DNA of 64,000 bases from JBKECO01 sp047974745 (GCA_047974745.1 JBKECO010000004.1:1-64000); one strand, 5' to 3'; positions 54,092 through 63,204 are shown, numbered from the stretch's first letter. The notes: a model not told the origin generated them from the sequence alone. Made by a program: numbers and translations.

Positions 54092-55435
54092 ATGTTTTCA
54101 AAACTAATAAGCCGACTGTCAGGTACACAACTGATAGCATCCGGCTTTATCGTAATTATTTTGACTGGCACGATCTTACTTACACTCCCTATCTCTTCCA
54201 GAAGTGGTATCAGTACGGATTTTCTTACCGCATTATTTACTGCAACCAGTGCGACCTGTGTAACAGGACTTGTAGTTGTAGATACCTTCAGTTACTGGTC
54301 AGTTTTTGGGCAGGTCGTCATTCTGGCTCTGATTCAGATCGGTGGACTTGGATTCATCTCACTTGGTGTAACCGTTTCCATTATTCTAGGCCGTAAAATT
54401 GGTCTGAAGCAGCGAGGTCTCATACGAGAAAGTCTGAGTGTGCTGGAGCTGGGTGGTATGGTACGGCTCACAAAGAGGGTAATCAAAGGAACTCTTTTTT
54501 TTGAGACAGTGGGTGCCATCCTGCTTTCCATTCGATTCATTCCAATGCTTGGTGTTCCCCGGGGAATCTATTATGCGATCTTTCATTCCGTTTCTGCCTT
54601 TTGTAATGCAGGTTTTGATTTGATGGGGCGATTTTCACCTTTCTCATCCCTGACTTCATTCTATGATGACCCCCTCATTGTACTGACGATCGTTTTTCTG
54701 ATTGTAGTCGGAGGACTTGGCTTTTTGGTCTGGAATGATATTTGGAACCACCATTTCACCTTTCGAAAGTACTCGCTCCATACGAAGATTGTTCTAAGTG
54801 CTACACTGACTTTAATTATTGGCGGTGCCATTTTATTCTATCTCATTGAAAATGGTAATGTATATTCTGGTATGAGTATCCAGGGCAAAATTTTAAGCTC
54901 GATATTTTCATCTGTCACACCAAGAACTGCAGGATTCAATACCACTGACACAGGTGCCCTGACGGATGGTGGAAAGCTATTAACGATTATCCTGATGTTC
55001 GTGGGTGGTGCTCCGGGTTCGACAGCCGGTGGAATTAAGGTCACAACCTTATTCGTTCTTTTGATTTATTTAAAATCCACTCTGACTAGAACTGTTGGCT
55101 CGAATGCATTTGGAAGGCGTTTGGACGAAAGTGCGATTCAAAAAGCTGCTGCAGTGCTTTGTACTAATATGTTACTGGGTCTAGTCGCAACGCTTACAAT
55201 CTGTTCTATACAAGGTTTTAGTGCCATCGACAGTCTACTTGAGGTTTTCTCAGCCATCGGTACGGTAGGCATGAGTGCCGGATTGACCGGTCAGTTAAAT
55301 ACAGCCTCAAGGCTGATCATAATACTATTGATGTACCTTGGGCGTGTCGGATCTTTATCCTTCGCAATGTCATTGACAGACAAAAAGAAAATTGCCCATG
55401 TAATGCAGCCAGTAGAACGAATCATAATCGGATAG
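54092..55435 (+). CDS. TrkH/KtrB-type potassium uptake channel subunit
   Basis: A polytopic protein of about 447 residues with four M1-P-M2 repeats. Selectivity-filter loops are TATSATCVTGL, HSVSAFCNAGFDL, SSVTPRTAGFNT and SAIGTVGMSAGL. It forms the potassium pore and works with the RCK protein encoded 18 bases downstream. I start at ATG 54092; the longer frame at 54035 begins inside the promoter. The AAAGGAG ribosome site is about 16 bases before the ATG, which is far, so the start stays slightly uncertain. Confidence 0.92.
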   Translation: MFSKLISRLSGTQLIASGFIVIILTGTILLTLPISSRSGISTDFLTALFTATSATCVTGLVVVDTFSYWSVFGQVVILALIQIGGLGFISLGVTVSIILGRKIGLKQRGLIRESLSVLELGGMVRLTKRVIKGTLFFETVGAILLSIRFIPMLGVPRGIYYAIFHSVSAFCNAGFDLMGRFSPFSSLTSFYDDPLIVLTIVFLIVVGGLGFLVWNDIWNHHFTFRKYSLHTKIVLSATLTLIIGGAILFYLIENGNVYSGMSIQGKILSSIFSSVTPRTAGFNTTDTGALTDGGKLLTIILMFVGGAPGSTAGGIKVTTLFVLLIYLKSTLTRTVGSNAFGRRLDESAIQKAAAVLCTNMLLGLVATLTICSIQGFSAIDSLLEVFSAIGTVGMSAGLTGQLNTASRLIIILLMYLGRVGSLSFAMSLTDKKKIAHVMQPVERIIIG

Positions 55436-55453
55436 CTAAAGCAGGAGGAAAAC

Positions 55454-56107
55454 ATGAAATCCATATTAATGATAGGAATGGGGCGTTTTGGAACCCATCT
55501 TTGTATGAACTTATCCAAACTGGATAATGAAATCATGATCGTAGATCAGCATGAAGAATTACTCGAGGATCTTCTTCCTTTTGTAACAAGTGCAAAGATC
55601 GGCGACTGTACTAATATTAAAGTTCTGGAGAGTCTTGGTGTTGGCAACTTTGATCTGTGTATTGTTTGCATCGGAAATAACTTCCAGAGCAGCCTTGAAA
55701 TTACCTCGCTGTTAAAAGATCTGGGTGCAAAACGAGTCGTCAGCAAGGCGAACCGTGATATACACGCCAAGTTCTTATTAAGGAACGGTGCTGATCAGGT
55801 CATCTTCCCAGATCGTGATATTGCCCAGAGACTTGCGGTGAGTCTTTCTGCTGACGAAGTATTTGACTACATTAACCTTGCAGATGGGTATTCCATCTAT
55901 GAAATTGCTCCTCTGCAATCCTGGATCGGCAAGACAATTCTTGGCGTGAACTTTCGAGCAAAATACAATGTCAGTATCATCGGGATCAAGACAGGTGGAC
56001 ATACCCATCTTCTGCCTGATGCAAATTACGTATTTCGACCTGATGAACATCTAATGATCATCGGACATAAGAATGACGTTGACAAGATCCTAATGAAGCA
56101 TCATTAA
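55454..56107 (+). CDS. TrkA/KtrA-type potassium uptake regulator
   Basis: A 217-residue RCK protein that gates the potassium channel through a nucleotide. The RCK_N Rossmann fold begins MIGMGRFGTHLCMNL and has IVDQHEELLEDL at the end of the second strand; RCK_C follows from about residue 135. It follows the channel gene by 18 bases with AGGAGG before ATG. The terminator at 56143-56180 ends the operon. Confidence 0.94.
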   Translation: MKSILMIGMGRFGTHLCMNLSKLDNEIMIVDQHEELLEDLLPFVTSAKIGDCTNIKVLESLGVGNFDLCIVCIGNNFQSSLEITSLLKDLGAKRVVSKANRDIHAKFLLRNGADQVIFPDRDIAQRLAVSLSADEVFDYINLADGYSIYEIAPLQSWIGKTILGVNFRAKYNVSIIGIKTGGHTHLLPDANYVFRPDEHLMIIGHKNDVDKILMKHH

Positions 56108-56142
56108 TCTATTGTCAAATCATTGTATCCTTTCGAATATCC

Positions 56143-56180
56143 AAAAAAACCTCCCGGATCGTGTCTGGGAGGTTTTCTTT
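56143..56180. terminator. Bidirectional terminator
   Basis: AAAACCTCCC and GGGAGGTTTT form a perfect stem between converging trkA and the cytidylate-kinase-like gene. Confidence 0.88.
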
Positions 56181-56799
56181 ATTGAAGATCTAACAAAACA
56201 TCTTTTACAAGTTTGGCTAATTTATCATAGCTCATAGATGTGGTATCCATACAAAAGTCATAATTTCTGGCATCATACCAGTCGAGACCTCCTGTATAGT
56301 ATTTGTAGTAATCTGCTCTGTATTTGTCTATTTTTTCTATCTTTTTGATAATATCTGCTTCACTTCCACCATTCTGTTTCATCACACGAGCGATACAATC
56401 TTCACGGGGAGCATAAAAGAAAAGCCTGACTACATTGTCGAAATCCCTCAAAATATAATCTGCGCAACGCCCTATGATCACACAGGATTCCTCCTCAGCC
56501 AATTCCCGAATTACCTTCGCCTGGTAATTGAACAGATTTTCTTCTGATGCAAAATCATCACTATCCGGTGATAGAACTACACCTTTATAATGCTTTTTTG
56601 CAATCCGAAAGATCGGTGACGTTTCCAGTCTCTCATCCACTTTTCCAAAAAGACCTTCATTTATACCGCTTTCATCCGATGCAAGACGCAAAAGCTCTCT
56701 GTCATAATAATTGATGCCCAATTCTGTGGCAAGCAGCTTTCCAAGTGTACGTCCGCCGCTTCCATAGCTTCTGGCAATTGTAATTACCTGTTTACCCAT
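56179..56799 (-). CDS. Cytidylate-kinase-like P-loop protein
   Basis: A 206-residue protein of the cytidylate kinase-like family (AAA_26). The P-loop is ARSYGSGGRTLGKLLA and it continues INYYDRELLRLAS, as in that family; VIIGRCADYILRD and RVMKQNGGSEADIIKKIEKIDKYRADYYKYYTG complete the pattern. These proteins differ from true Cmk and have no settled substrate. It is the last gene of the liv run, 7 bases behind livF, so cotranscription is likely. Confidence 0.85.
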   Translation of the reverse strand: MGKQVITIARSYGSGGRTLGKLLATELGINYYDRELLRLASDESGINEGLFGKVDERLETSPIFRIAKKHYKGVVLSPDSDDFASEENLFNYQAKVIRELAEEESCVIIGRCADYILRDFDNVVRLFFYAPREDCIARVMKQNGGSEADIIKKIEKIDKYRADYYKYYTGGLDWYDARNYDFCMDTTSMSYDKLAKLVKDVLLDLQ

Positions 56800-56806
56800 T
56801 ATGCAC

Positions 56807-57517
56807 CTACTCTCCTAAATATGCTTTTTTAATAGAGTCATTGTTCATCAGCTCTTTTGCATCACCTTCGAGGACGATCTTACCCGTCTCTAGAACATAT
56901 GCCCGATCTGCAATGGAAAGAGCCTTTTTTGCATTTTGCTCTACCAGTAGGACTGTTGTTCCACTCTCTGATATTTCCTGAATGATTTTGAATATCTCTT
57001 CCACAAAAATTGGGGAAAGACCCATAGATGGTTCGTCCATGCAAATCAATCTTGGCTTTGACATGAGGGCGCGTCCCATTGCAAGCATCTGCTGTTCCCC
57101 ACCGCTCAGTGTTCCTGCCATCTGGTTTTTACGTTCCTCAAGTCTTGGAAAGCTTTTGTATACCCTGGCAAGAGAGTTCGCCACCTCTTCCTTGTCTTTT
57201 CTTGTATATGCACCCATTTTCAGGTTCTCATATACCGTAAGCTGTGAGAATACACGCCGTCCCTCGGGAACATGAGCCATCCCCATTGATACGATCTTAT
57301 GTCCCGGTATTTTTGAAATATCGGTTCCCTCAAGCAGGATCTGACCTTTTTTCGGGCTGCGCATACCAGTTATTGTCTGTAGTGTTGTTGTTTTTCCAGC
57401 ACCATTTGCACCAATGAGAGCAATGACTTCACCCTCATTCACCTCAAAAGAAATTCCTTTCAAGGCCTGGATCATGCCATAATACACTTCAATTCCTTTT
57501 ACTTCAAGCATTGCCAT
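56807..57517 (-). CDS. livF: Branched-chain amino acid ABC transporter ATPase
   Basis: A 236-residue LivF-type ATPase. Walker A GANGAGKTT, signature LSGGEQQMLAMGRALM, Walker B RLICMDEPSMGLSP and LLVEQNAKKAL are all typical of LivF, which has Q in the switch region where most ABC proteins have another residue. It works with LivG, LivH, LivM and LivK to import leucine, isoleucine and valine. Confidence 0.95.
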   Translation of the reverse strand: MAMLEVKGIEVYYGMIQALKGISFEVNEGEVIALIGANGAGKTTTLQTITGMRSPKKGQILLEGTDISKIPGHKIVSMGMAHVPEGRRVFSQLTVYENLKMGAYTRKDKEEVANSLARVYKSFPRLEERKNQMAGTLSGGEQQMLAMGRALMSKPRLICMDEPSMGLSPIFVEEIFKIIQEISESGTTVLLVEQNAKKALSIADRAYVLETGKIVLEGDAKELMNNDSIKKAYLGE

Positions 57518-57531
57518 TGATTGATCTCCTC

Positions 57532-58290
57532 CTATTCGCCAAGATATGCCTTGATCACTTCCGGATCATTCAGCACTGTACTTGTATCGCCGACCGCAAG
57601 TACCTGGCCAAAATTCAGCACTGTGAGTTTTTCACAGATTCCGGATACCAGTTTCATGTCATGCTCGATTAAAAGAATTGTCATATCGAACTTGTCGCGA
57701 ACAAAACGGATCGTTTCCATAAGCTCTAGTGTCTCATTCGGATTCATTCCAGCTGCAGGTTCATCCAACAGCAGCAGCTTCGGTCTTGTCGCCATGGCAC
57801 GGGCGATTTCCAGCTTTCTCTGCTTACCATAAGGAAGATTCGCGGATACTGTCTGCATCTCTCCCTCTAATCCAAACACTTTCAGTATCTCCTCAGCCTT
57901 TTCATCCATATCCTTTTCTACTCTGAAGTATTTTGGAAATCGAAGAATTCCTTCCAGAGTAGAGTAACTGTAGTGATTATGCAGTCCAACTTTGACATTG
58001 TCTAGAACTGACTGCTCTTTGAATAGACGAATATTTTGAAAGGTTCTGGCAATTCCTGCTTTATTAATATCTACATTCTTCTTTCCTGTAATATCTTGTC
58101 CATCCAGAATAATGGCTCCATCATCTGGCTTATATACCCCTGTCAGCATGTTAAATATTGTGGTTTTTCCAGCACCATTGGGACCAATCAGACCATAAAG
58201 CTGCCCTTTTTCAATTTCAACAAAAAACTGATCTACAGCTCGAAGTCCTCCAAAAGAAATGCCAAGATTTTTTACTTCCAGTAATGCCAT
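57532..58290 (-). CDS. livG: Branched-chain amino acid ABC transporter ATPase
   Basis: A 252-residue LivG-type ATPase. Walker A GPNGAGKTT, Walker B KLLLLDEPAAGMNP (the AAGMN form is characteristic of LivG) and LLIEHDMKLV. The signature is LPYGKQRKLEIARAM, a known LivG variant of LSGGQ. It follows livM by 3 bases. Confidence 0.95.
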   Translation of the reverse strand: MALLEVKNLGISFGGLRAVDQFFVEIEKGQLYGLIGPNGAGKTTIFNMLTGVYKPDDGAIILDGQDITGKKNVDINKAGIARTFQNIRLFKEQSVLDNVKVGLHNHYSYSTLEGILRFPKYFRVEKDMDEKAEEILKVFGLEGEMQTVSANLPYGKQRKLEIARAMATRPKLLLLDEPAAGMNPNETLELMETIRFVRDKFDMTILLIEHDMKLVSGICEKLTVLNFGQVLAVGDTSTVLNDPEVIKAYLGE

Positions 58291-58293
58291 GAT

Positions 58294-59352
58294 CTAAGCC
58301 TCCTTATTCTTGTGAAATCTGCTAAATATCCGCTGTCTCCACTCGATCGCCGCAGGTGCCCAGTTAAACAGCATCATACCGATCAGTACTATTGCATATA
58401 TCAACATTCTGTAATCTGCCAGTCCCCGAAGCAGTTCTGGTAGAAGTGTTAGTACTACAGCAGCAATAATAGATCCCCGGAAATTGCCGATTCCTCCGAG
58501 TACCACAAATACCAGGATCATTATAGACATATTATATCCAAAATTCTTAGGCAGTGCTGTCAAAGTCGAGAGATTGTGTGCATACAGCACGCCTCCGACT
58601 CCAGCGATTGCTGCGGAGATCGTAAAGGCAAGCAGCTTATATTTATTGATATTGATGCCAACGGATGCAGCTGCGATCTGATTATCTCTGACCGACTTAA
58701 TCGCACGTCCGCTCCTGGAATTTGTCAGGTGATAAACCACAAACAGGCAAAGTATTACAAGTACAATACCAATCAAAAATGTGGACTGCTTCGGCGTTCC
58801 AGTGATTCCCTGCGCACCATTGATGATAATCTCACCATCCGCCTCCATATTCAGAGAAAGTGCATCCTTAATGGAAACATGGAATCCGTTGGAATCTTTG
58901 CCGACATACAGAACATTCACAATATTCTTAATGATTTCTCCAAAAGCAAGTGTCACAATGGCAAGATAATCGCCACTAAGACGTAACACCGGAAGTGCAA
59001 TCAAAAATCCGAATATAGCAGCCATAATGGTTCCGATCAAAAGTGCAAGAACGAACCGAAGCATTCCATTTGTGATCGATCCCTCCATGGCACGGGAGAA
59101 GAACGCTGAGGAGAATGCTCCCACACACATAAATCCCGCATGACCGATACTGAGTTCTCCCAAATAGCCAACACAGAGATTCAGACCGATCGCAACGATC
59201 GAATATGTACACAATGGAACCAGAAGTCCTTCCATAAGGCTAGACATGTTCCCAGACGATACTATGAGCTGAACAATTACAAAGGCTATAACGACCATTG
59301 CAATTGTGATGATCTCATCACGAGTAGCTTTACTGAATTTCATTTTCTTCAT
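58294..59352 (-). CDS. livM: Branched-chain amino acid ABC transporter permease
   Basis: A 352-residue permease with about nine helices. LNLCVGYLGELSIGHAGFMCVGAF and LVFVVLGGIGNFRGSIIAAVVLTLLPELLR are the LivM hallmarks. It starts 8 bases behind livH. It forms the pore with LivH. Confidence 0.94.
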   Translation of the reverse strand: MKKMKFSKATRDEIITIAMVVIAFVIVQLIVSSGNMSSLMEGLLVPLCTYSIVAIGLNLCVGYLGELSIGHAGFMCVGAFSSAFFSRAMEGSITNGMLRFVLALLIGTIMAAIFGFLIALPVLRLSGDYLAIVTLAFGEIIKNIVNVLYVGKDSNGFHVSIKDALSLNMEADGEIIINGAQGITGTPKQSTFLIGIVLVILCLFVVYHLTNSRSGRAIKSVRDNQIAAASVGININKYKLLAFTISAAIAGVGGVLYAHNLSTLTALPKNFGYNMSIMILVFVVLGGIGNFRGSIIAAVVLTLLPELLRGLADYRMLIYAIVLIGMMLFNWAPAAIEWRQRIFSRFHKNKEA

Positions 59353-59360
59353 CCTGTCAC

Positions 59361-60242
59361 CTACACTTTCTCATGAACCTGTTTGCCCAAAATACCAGTT
59401 GGCTTTACAAGAAGCACAATGATAAGACCTGCAAACACGATTGCGTCTGATAACTGGGATGAAATATATGCCCTGCCAAATATTTCGATCACACCTAGCA
59501 GGATACCTCCAATAAAGGCTCCGGGAATCGATCCGATTCCTCCAAAAACTGCAGCTGTAAATGCCTTGATACCTGGCATAGCACCAATATATGGTGTCAG
59601 AGTTGGGTATGCAGAACAAAGTAGAACACCTGCAATTGCTGCCAGACCAGAGCCGATGGCAAAGGTAAGAGAAATCGTTCCGTTCACATTCACGCCCATC
59701 AACTGGGCTGCGTCTTTATCCTCAGCAACAGCCAGCATTGCCTGACCTGGCTTTGTTTTATGTACGAACAGCATAAGAAATGTCATTATCACGATACATG
59801 CTCCGATCGTGACCATAGTAATTCCTGTAATATTCAGCGCCCCATCTGCCAGTGACAAGGTTGGAATATTCACGACAGATGTAAAGGATCTTGGATTGGC
59901 ACCAAAAATAATCAGAGCGAGATTCTGCAGTAAATAACTGACACCAATTGCGGTGATCAGAACTGCCAGTGGAGTCGCACGTCTCAGTGGCTTGTATGCG
60001 ATCTTCTCAATCAGCACCCCCAGTGCTGTACAAACGATGACTGCAATGAGAATGGCAATTACCGGATCCAGATTATAGCTCGTTATCGAAGTAAATACTA
60101 CATAACACCCAATCATAATGACATCGCCATGTGCGAAATTCAACATTTTTGCAATTCCATAAACCATTGTATAACCAAGTGCTATGATTGCATATATACT
60201 GCCGAGGCTTATGCCATTAATGAGATAGGAGATGAAATTCAT
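59361..60242 (-). CDS. livH: Branched-chain amino acid ABC transporter permease
   Basis: A 293-residue permease. GISLGSIYAIIALGYTMVYGIAKMLNFAHGDVIMIG is the family's N-terminal mark, and AAVFGGIGSIPGAFIGGILLGVIE lies near the C terminus. It starts the HMGF part of the operon, after a long spacer that separates it from livK and holds the livK terminator, tandem repeats and copy 2 of the structured element. Confidence 0.94.
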   Translation of the reverse strand: MNFISYLINGISLGSIYAIIALGYTMVYGIAKMLNFAHGDVIMIGCYVVFTSITSYNLDPVIAILIAVIVCTALGVLIEKIAYKPLRRATPLAVLITAIGVSYLLQNLALIIFGANPRSFTSVVNIPTLSLADGALNITGITMVTIGACIVIMTFLMLFVHKTKPGQAMLAVAEDKDAAQLMGVNVNGTISLTFAIGSGLAAIAGVLLCSAYPTLTPYIGAMPGIKAFTAAVFGGIGSIPGAFIGGILLGVIEIFGRAYISSQLSDAIVFAGLIIVLLVKPTGILGKQVHEKV

Positions 60243-60309
60243 AAACTACACCTCTTAAACCTTTCTTTTCATAAATTAACAAATCTTTTCATAAATTAAC
60301 AAATTTAAT

Positions 60310-60498
60310 TACAGTGTCAAAAGTGTTTTACCACGTCATGTTCACATGTCAGTGGTGACAACACTTTATGACACGCCCCACAATGAGTATGAAGTGGGGC
60401 TGCTGCCCCATGAGAATCCGAATTGTGGGAGGATTGTGGGAGTGCAATGCACGAAACAATCTGTAAATAAATAGGCCATGTGTTTTGACACCTTAACC
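60310..60498. repeat. Structured repeat element, copy 2 (MITE-like), upstream of livH
   Basis: A 189-base relative of the element at 24372-24530, in the same orientation to its downstream gene. Ends GTGTCAAAA and TTTTGACAC match copy 1. The flanks AAATTTAAT and AAAATTAAT are an imperfect 9-base direct repeat. It carries about 30 bases more than copy 1 (about 60335-60365). The hairpins are kept, and one stem is stronger here: GGGGC with GCCCC around AGCA. It lies 67 bases before livH on its coding strand. Confidence 0.8.
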
Positions 60499-60750
60499 AA
60501 AATTAATTACCATGTATAACTTGTTCTCCGCATCGTACCACCATGTAAGATGAAATAACACTTTTTAGCACCCTAACCAATTTTACCATAGTGTTTTTTT
60601 TCATACAATCACTTTTCATGGCATACCTACCTATTATATGGAAAATTCGGTGTCTTGTCATCACTCAGGACACAAGTTTTTATTATTTGTATTTCTATAT
60701 AGAAGTCTTCGCCTCTTATTTTCAATTTGCTATAGAATAGATAAGTGCAT
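60499..60750. other. Spacer with possible degenerate element ends
   Basis: AACACTTTTTAGCACCCTAACC near 60557-60580 resembles the right end of the structured element, and TTTTACCATAGTGTTTT just after resembles a left end. I see no gene. Confidence 0.3.
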
Positions 60751-60860
60751 AGAAAGACGAACAGAAAGACGAGCAGGACTACGAATAAAAAGACGAACAG
60801 GACTACGAACAAAAAAACGAACAGGACTACGAACAAAAAGACGAACAGAAAAACAAACAG
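60751..60860. repeat. 24-base tandem repeats after livK
   Basis: Three to four units close to AAGACGAACAGGACTACGAA plus an A-rich tail, then degenerate ends. It lies just past the livK terminator, in the spacer before livH. A minus-strand frame of Phe/Val/Leu repeats through it is an effect of the repeat. Confidence 0.85.
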
Positions 60861-60902
60861 AAAAAAAGAGCTGGTTCAACCGATATGCCGGCCTTCCAGC
60901 TC
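60861..60902 (-). terminator. Terminator of livK
   Basis: On the minus strand GAGCTGG and CCAGCTC close a stem with a 21-base loop, followed by seven T. It lowers expression of livHMGF relative to the binding protein. Confidence 0.8.
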
Positions 60903-60988
60903 CTAAATTATTTTACGTTTCTATTTGATCTCAATATCATGATATTAAGATCACCATATTGAGATCAAAACTTTTGTCTCTGGCACTA

Positions 60989-62227
60989 TTACATTGCTTT
61001 ATAAGCACCACTTTCAATAACAACAGCTTTTGGAGCTTTATTTACTGCTCCTGCATCCCATGTCATACCTGTTCCAGTCAATCCATCAACACTGATTTCA
61101 GCCATTGCAGCTATCATTGCAGTTCCAATTTCATCTGCACTCATGTCAGGAGTGATTCCAGCTTTTTCAGCTGCTGCTTTAATAATATAAATTGCATCAT
61201 AGCCGTCTGCTGCGAACTGGTTCGGTATCTCGCCATAAGCAGTTTCATATGTTGTAACGAAATTAACGGTTGCTTCATCCGTTGCATCTGCTGCAAATGG
61301 TGTCAGTAACATCAATCCTTCTGCAAGAGTCACATCAAAATTCTCAACACCAAGAATTCCATCTAATCCATCGCAACCGAAAAATGCAGGTGCATATGCC
61401 ATATCAGAAGCTTGTCTCAAAATAATTGCTGCCTGAGTGTAATAAATTGGCAAAAAGATCAGTTCAGCACCAGCATTTTTTGCTGCCTGAAGTTGTACTG
61501 AAAAGTCTGTATTGCTGTCAGCTGTAAAAGCTTCTGCGGAAACAATTTCAAATCCCTGATTTGCTGCTTCAGCCTGAAATGTTGTGTAGATTCCTGAAGA
61601 ATATACATCTGAGCTGTCATAGATTACAGCAACCTTTGTAGCAAGTCCGTTCTCACCAATATACTTTGCAGATGCAGTTCCCTGATTTGGATCTGAAAAA
61701 CATACCTGGAACACATTACCATTCTTAATAACATCTGTTGCTGATGCAGATGGTGTGATCTGATAGATTCCATCCGCTGCTGATTCCTGAGCAACTGCAA
61801 GACATGGTGTAGATGTAACAGTTCCATACAGCATCTGCATTCCCCAGTCTTTCAATGCATTGTATGCGTTGACTGACTTCTCAGCATCATGCTCATCATC
61901 TTCGAATTTATAAGTGATCTGATATCCGTTAATTCCTCCAGCTGCGTTGATCTCATCAACAGCAATCTGAGCTCCATTTTTTGCAGCTGTTCCATAAATC
62001 GCTGCTGCTCCGGTCACAGGGCCGATTCCACCAACGTAGAAGCTTTCTCCTGCTGCAGCTTCTGTTTCAACTGCTTCCGTACCGGATGCCTCTGTGTCTG
62101 CCGACTCGGTTGATGCAGTTGTATCACTTGATCCAGCCTCTGATGTAGCTGATGATGTAGATCCACAACCTGCAAGTAAGCCAGCTGTCATAGCCAGTGT
62201 TAAAAATATACTTACCGCTTTCTTCAT
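60989..62227 (-). CDS. livK: Branched-chain amino acid ABC transporter substrate-binding lipoprotein
   Basis: A 412-residue type I periplasmic-binding-fold protein. It has a signal peptide with lipobox LLAGC near residue 20, a Ser/Thr/Glu-rich linker, then FYVGGIGPVTGAAAIYGTAAKNGAQIAVDEINAAGG at the start of the ligand domain. It should bind leucine, isoleucine or valine outside the membrane. GGAGG precedes the ATG. It is the first gene of the liv operon and has its own promoter and terminator, which suits the higher demand for binding protein. Confidence 0.94.
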   Translation of the reverse strand: MKKAVSIFLTLAMTAGLLAGCGSTSSATSEAGSSDTTASTESADTEASGTEAVETEAAAGESFYVGGIGPVTGAAAIYGTAAKNGAQIAVDEINAAGGINGYQITYKFEDDEHDAEKSVNAYNALKDWGMQMLYGTVTSTPCLAVAQESAADGIYQITPSASATDVIKNGNVFQVCFSDPNQGTASAKYIGENGLATKVAVIYDSSDVYSSGIYTTFQAEAANQGFEIVSAEAFTADSNTDFSVQLQAAKNAGAELIFLPIYYTQAAIILRQASDMAYAPAFFGCDGLDGILGVENFDVTLAEGLMLLTPFAADATDEATVNFVTTYETAYGEIPNQFAADGYDAIYIIKAAAEKAGITPDMSADEIGTAMIAAMAEISVDGLTGTGMTWDAGAVNKAPKAVVIESGAYKAM

Positions 62228-62254
62228 AATAAATTCCTCCTTTAATGTGAAAAA

Positions 62255-62279
62255 GGCAATCTTAGTAGCTAAGAATGCC
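62255..62279 (-). promoter_or_regulatory. Hairpin in the livK leader
   Basis: GGCA-TCTTAG and CTAAGA-TGCC, each with one mismatch, form a stem with a 3-base loop in the 5' UTR, about 28 bases before the ATG. No T-run follows on the coding strand, so it may stabilise the message. Confidence 0.45.
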
Positions 62280-62295
62280 GTAATTCTTATCGAAA

Positions 62296-62324
62296 ATATT
62301 ACTAAACATTTTATAAATTGTCAA
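62296..62324 (-). promoter_or_regulatory. Promoter of livK
   Basis: On the minus strand TTGACA, a 17-base spacer and TAATAT. Confidence 0.65.
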
Positions 62325-62389
62325 GATAATTCATAATTATTCAAGAAATCATACATCATAATATTCTAGAAATCAAATTTCAGAATGAA

Positions 62390-62520
62390 CTAGGAGATGA
62401 TTCAGGTGATGAATGTGATTATGAATGTGATGATTATTGAGATGATGATTGAGATTATTATTGATATGATGATCGAAAAGATGTTTGAGATGATGATTGA
62501 GATAATGATTGAGATACCAA
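62390..62520. repeat. Low-complexity GATGAT/ATTGAG tract
   Basis: A degenerate repeat of GATGATTGA-type units. A minus-strand frame of 84 residues rich in His, Asn and Leu reads through it, but has no ribosome site or family, so I treat it as repeat DNA. Confidence 0.65.
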
Positions 62521-62580
62521 TAACTTGTTTGTTGAGGGTTGATATGAAATGATTTGTTGGCTGTGTGTTGGCTCATTTTG

Positions 62581-62803
62581 TCGTCGTGGGCTAGCCTTTG
62601 GCATTTGCTTTGGACAATTTTGGGCACTATCTACCCTCTTTCGTCCAAAATCGAGGGATTACTCTTCCTAAATATGCCTATTTCATGACCTTTTTATCTG
62701 GTTTGGACCGTTTCTAGTATATATCCAGGGTTTTCGTCCAAGATTTTCTGCTTTTTTGGACTGGACTAGCTTGATACTGCGTTTTTGGTCCAATACAAGT
62801 TTG
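62581..62803. repeat. 223-base direct repeat, copy A
   Basis: Begins TCGTCGTGGGCTA and ends with CCAATACAAGTTTG. Copy B, 330 bases downstream, differs at few positions. It contains several GTCCAAAA or TTTGGAC motifs. Non-coding. Confidence 0.88.
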
Positions 62804-62910
62804 ATCGAATCAACTGTTCCAATGCAAGTTGATCAAAAAAATGTCCATTGCAGGTTGATAGAGAAAGCTATACCAATGTTTGTCAAATGCGGTTGAGATG
62901 TAGTGACTTA
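62804..62910. repeat. Short degenerate repeats between the 223-base copies
   Basis: Motifs close to ATTGCAGGTTGA occur here three times (ATGCAAGTTGA, ATTGCAGGTTGA, ATGCGGTTGA) and once after copy B (ATTGCGGTTGA near 63145). Confidence 0.5.
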
Positions 62911-63133
62911 TCGTCGTGGGCTACCTTTGGCATTTGCTTTGGACAATTTTGGGCACTTTCTACCCTCTTTCGTCCAAAATCGAGGGATTTCTCTTCCTAA
63001 ATATGCCTATTTCATGACCTTTTTATCTGGTTTGGACTTTTTCTAGTAGGTATCCAGGGTTTTCGTCCAAAATTTTCTGTTTTTTTGGACAGGACTAGCT
63101 TGATACCGCGATTTTTGATCCAATACAAATTTG
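62911..63133. repeat. 223-base direct repeat, copy B
   Basis: The second copy of the repeat at 62581-62803, in direct orientation. Both copies have the same GTCCAAAA-rich middle. A 19-base part also occurs, inverted, near 25456. Confidence 0.88.
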
Positions 63134-63204
63134 CAGAAATAACTTGTCAATTGCGGTTGACTTTGAACTTATTATTACTTTTGTTTTGCCACGAAATGTT
63201 GTTT

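Noticed and set aside
60627..60836. Minus-strand frame of Phe/Val/Leu repeats
   Set aside because: It is produced by the 24-base tandem repeat just past the livK terminator; no ribosome site or family.
62373..62627. 84-residue His/Asn-rich frame as a gene
   Set aside because: Low-complexity repeat without a ribosome site, and its start lies in the 223-base repeat copy A.
62581..63133. CRISPR array
   Set aside because: Only two copies, 223 bases long, with one spacer-like gap; no cas genes in the window.
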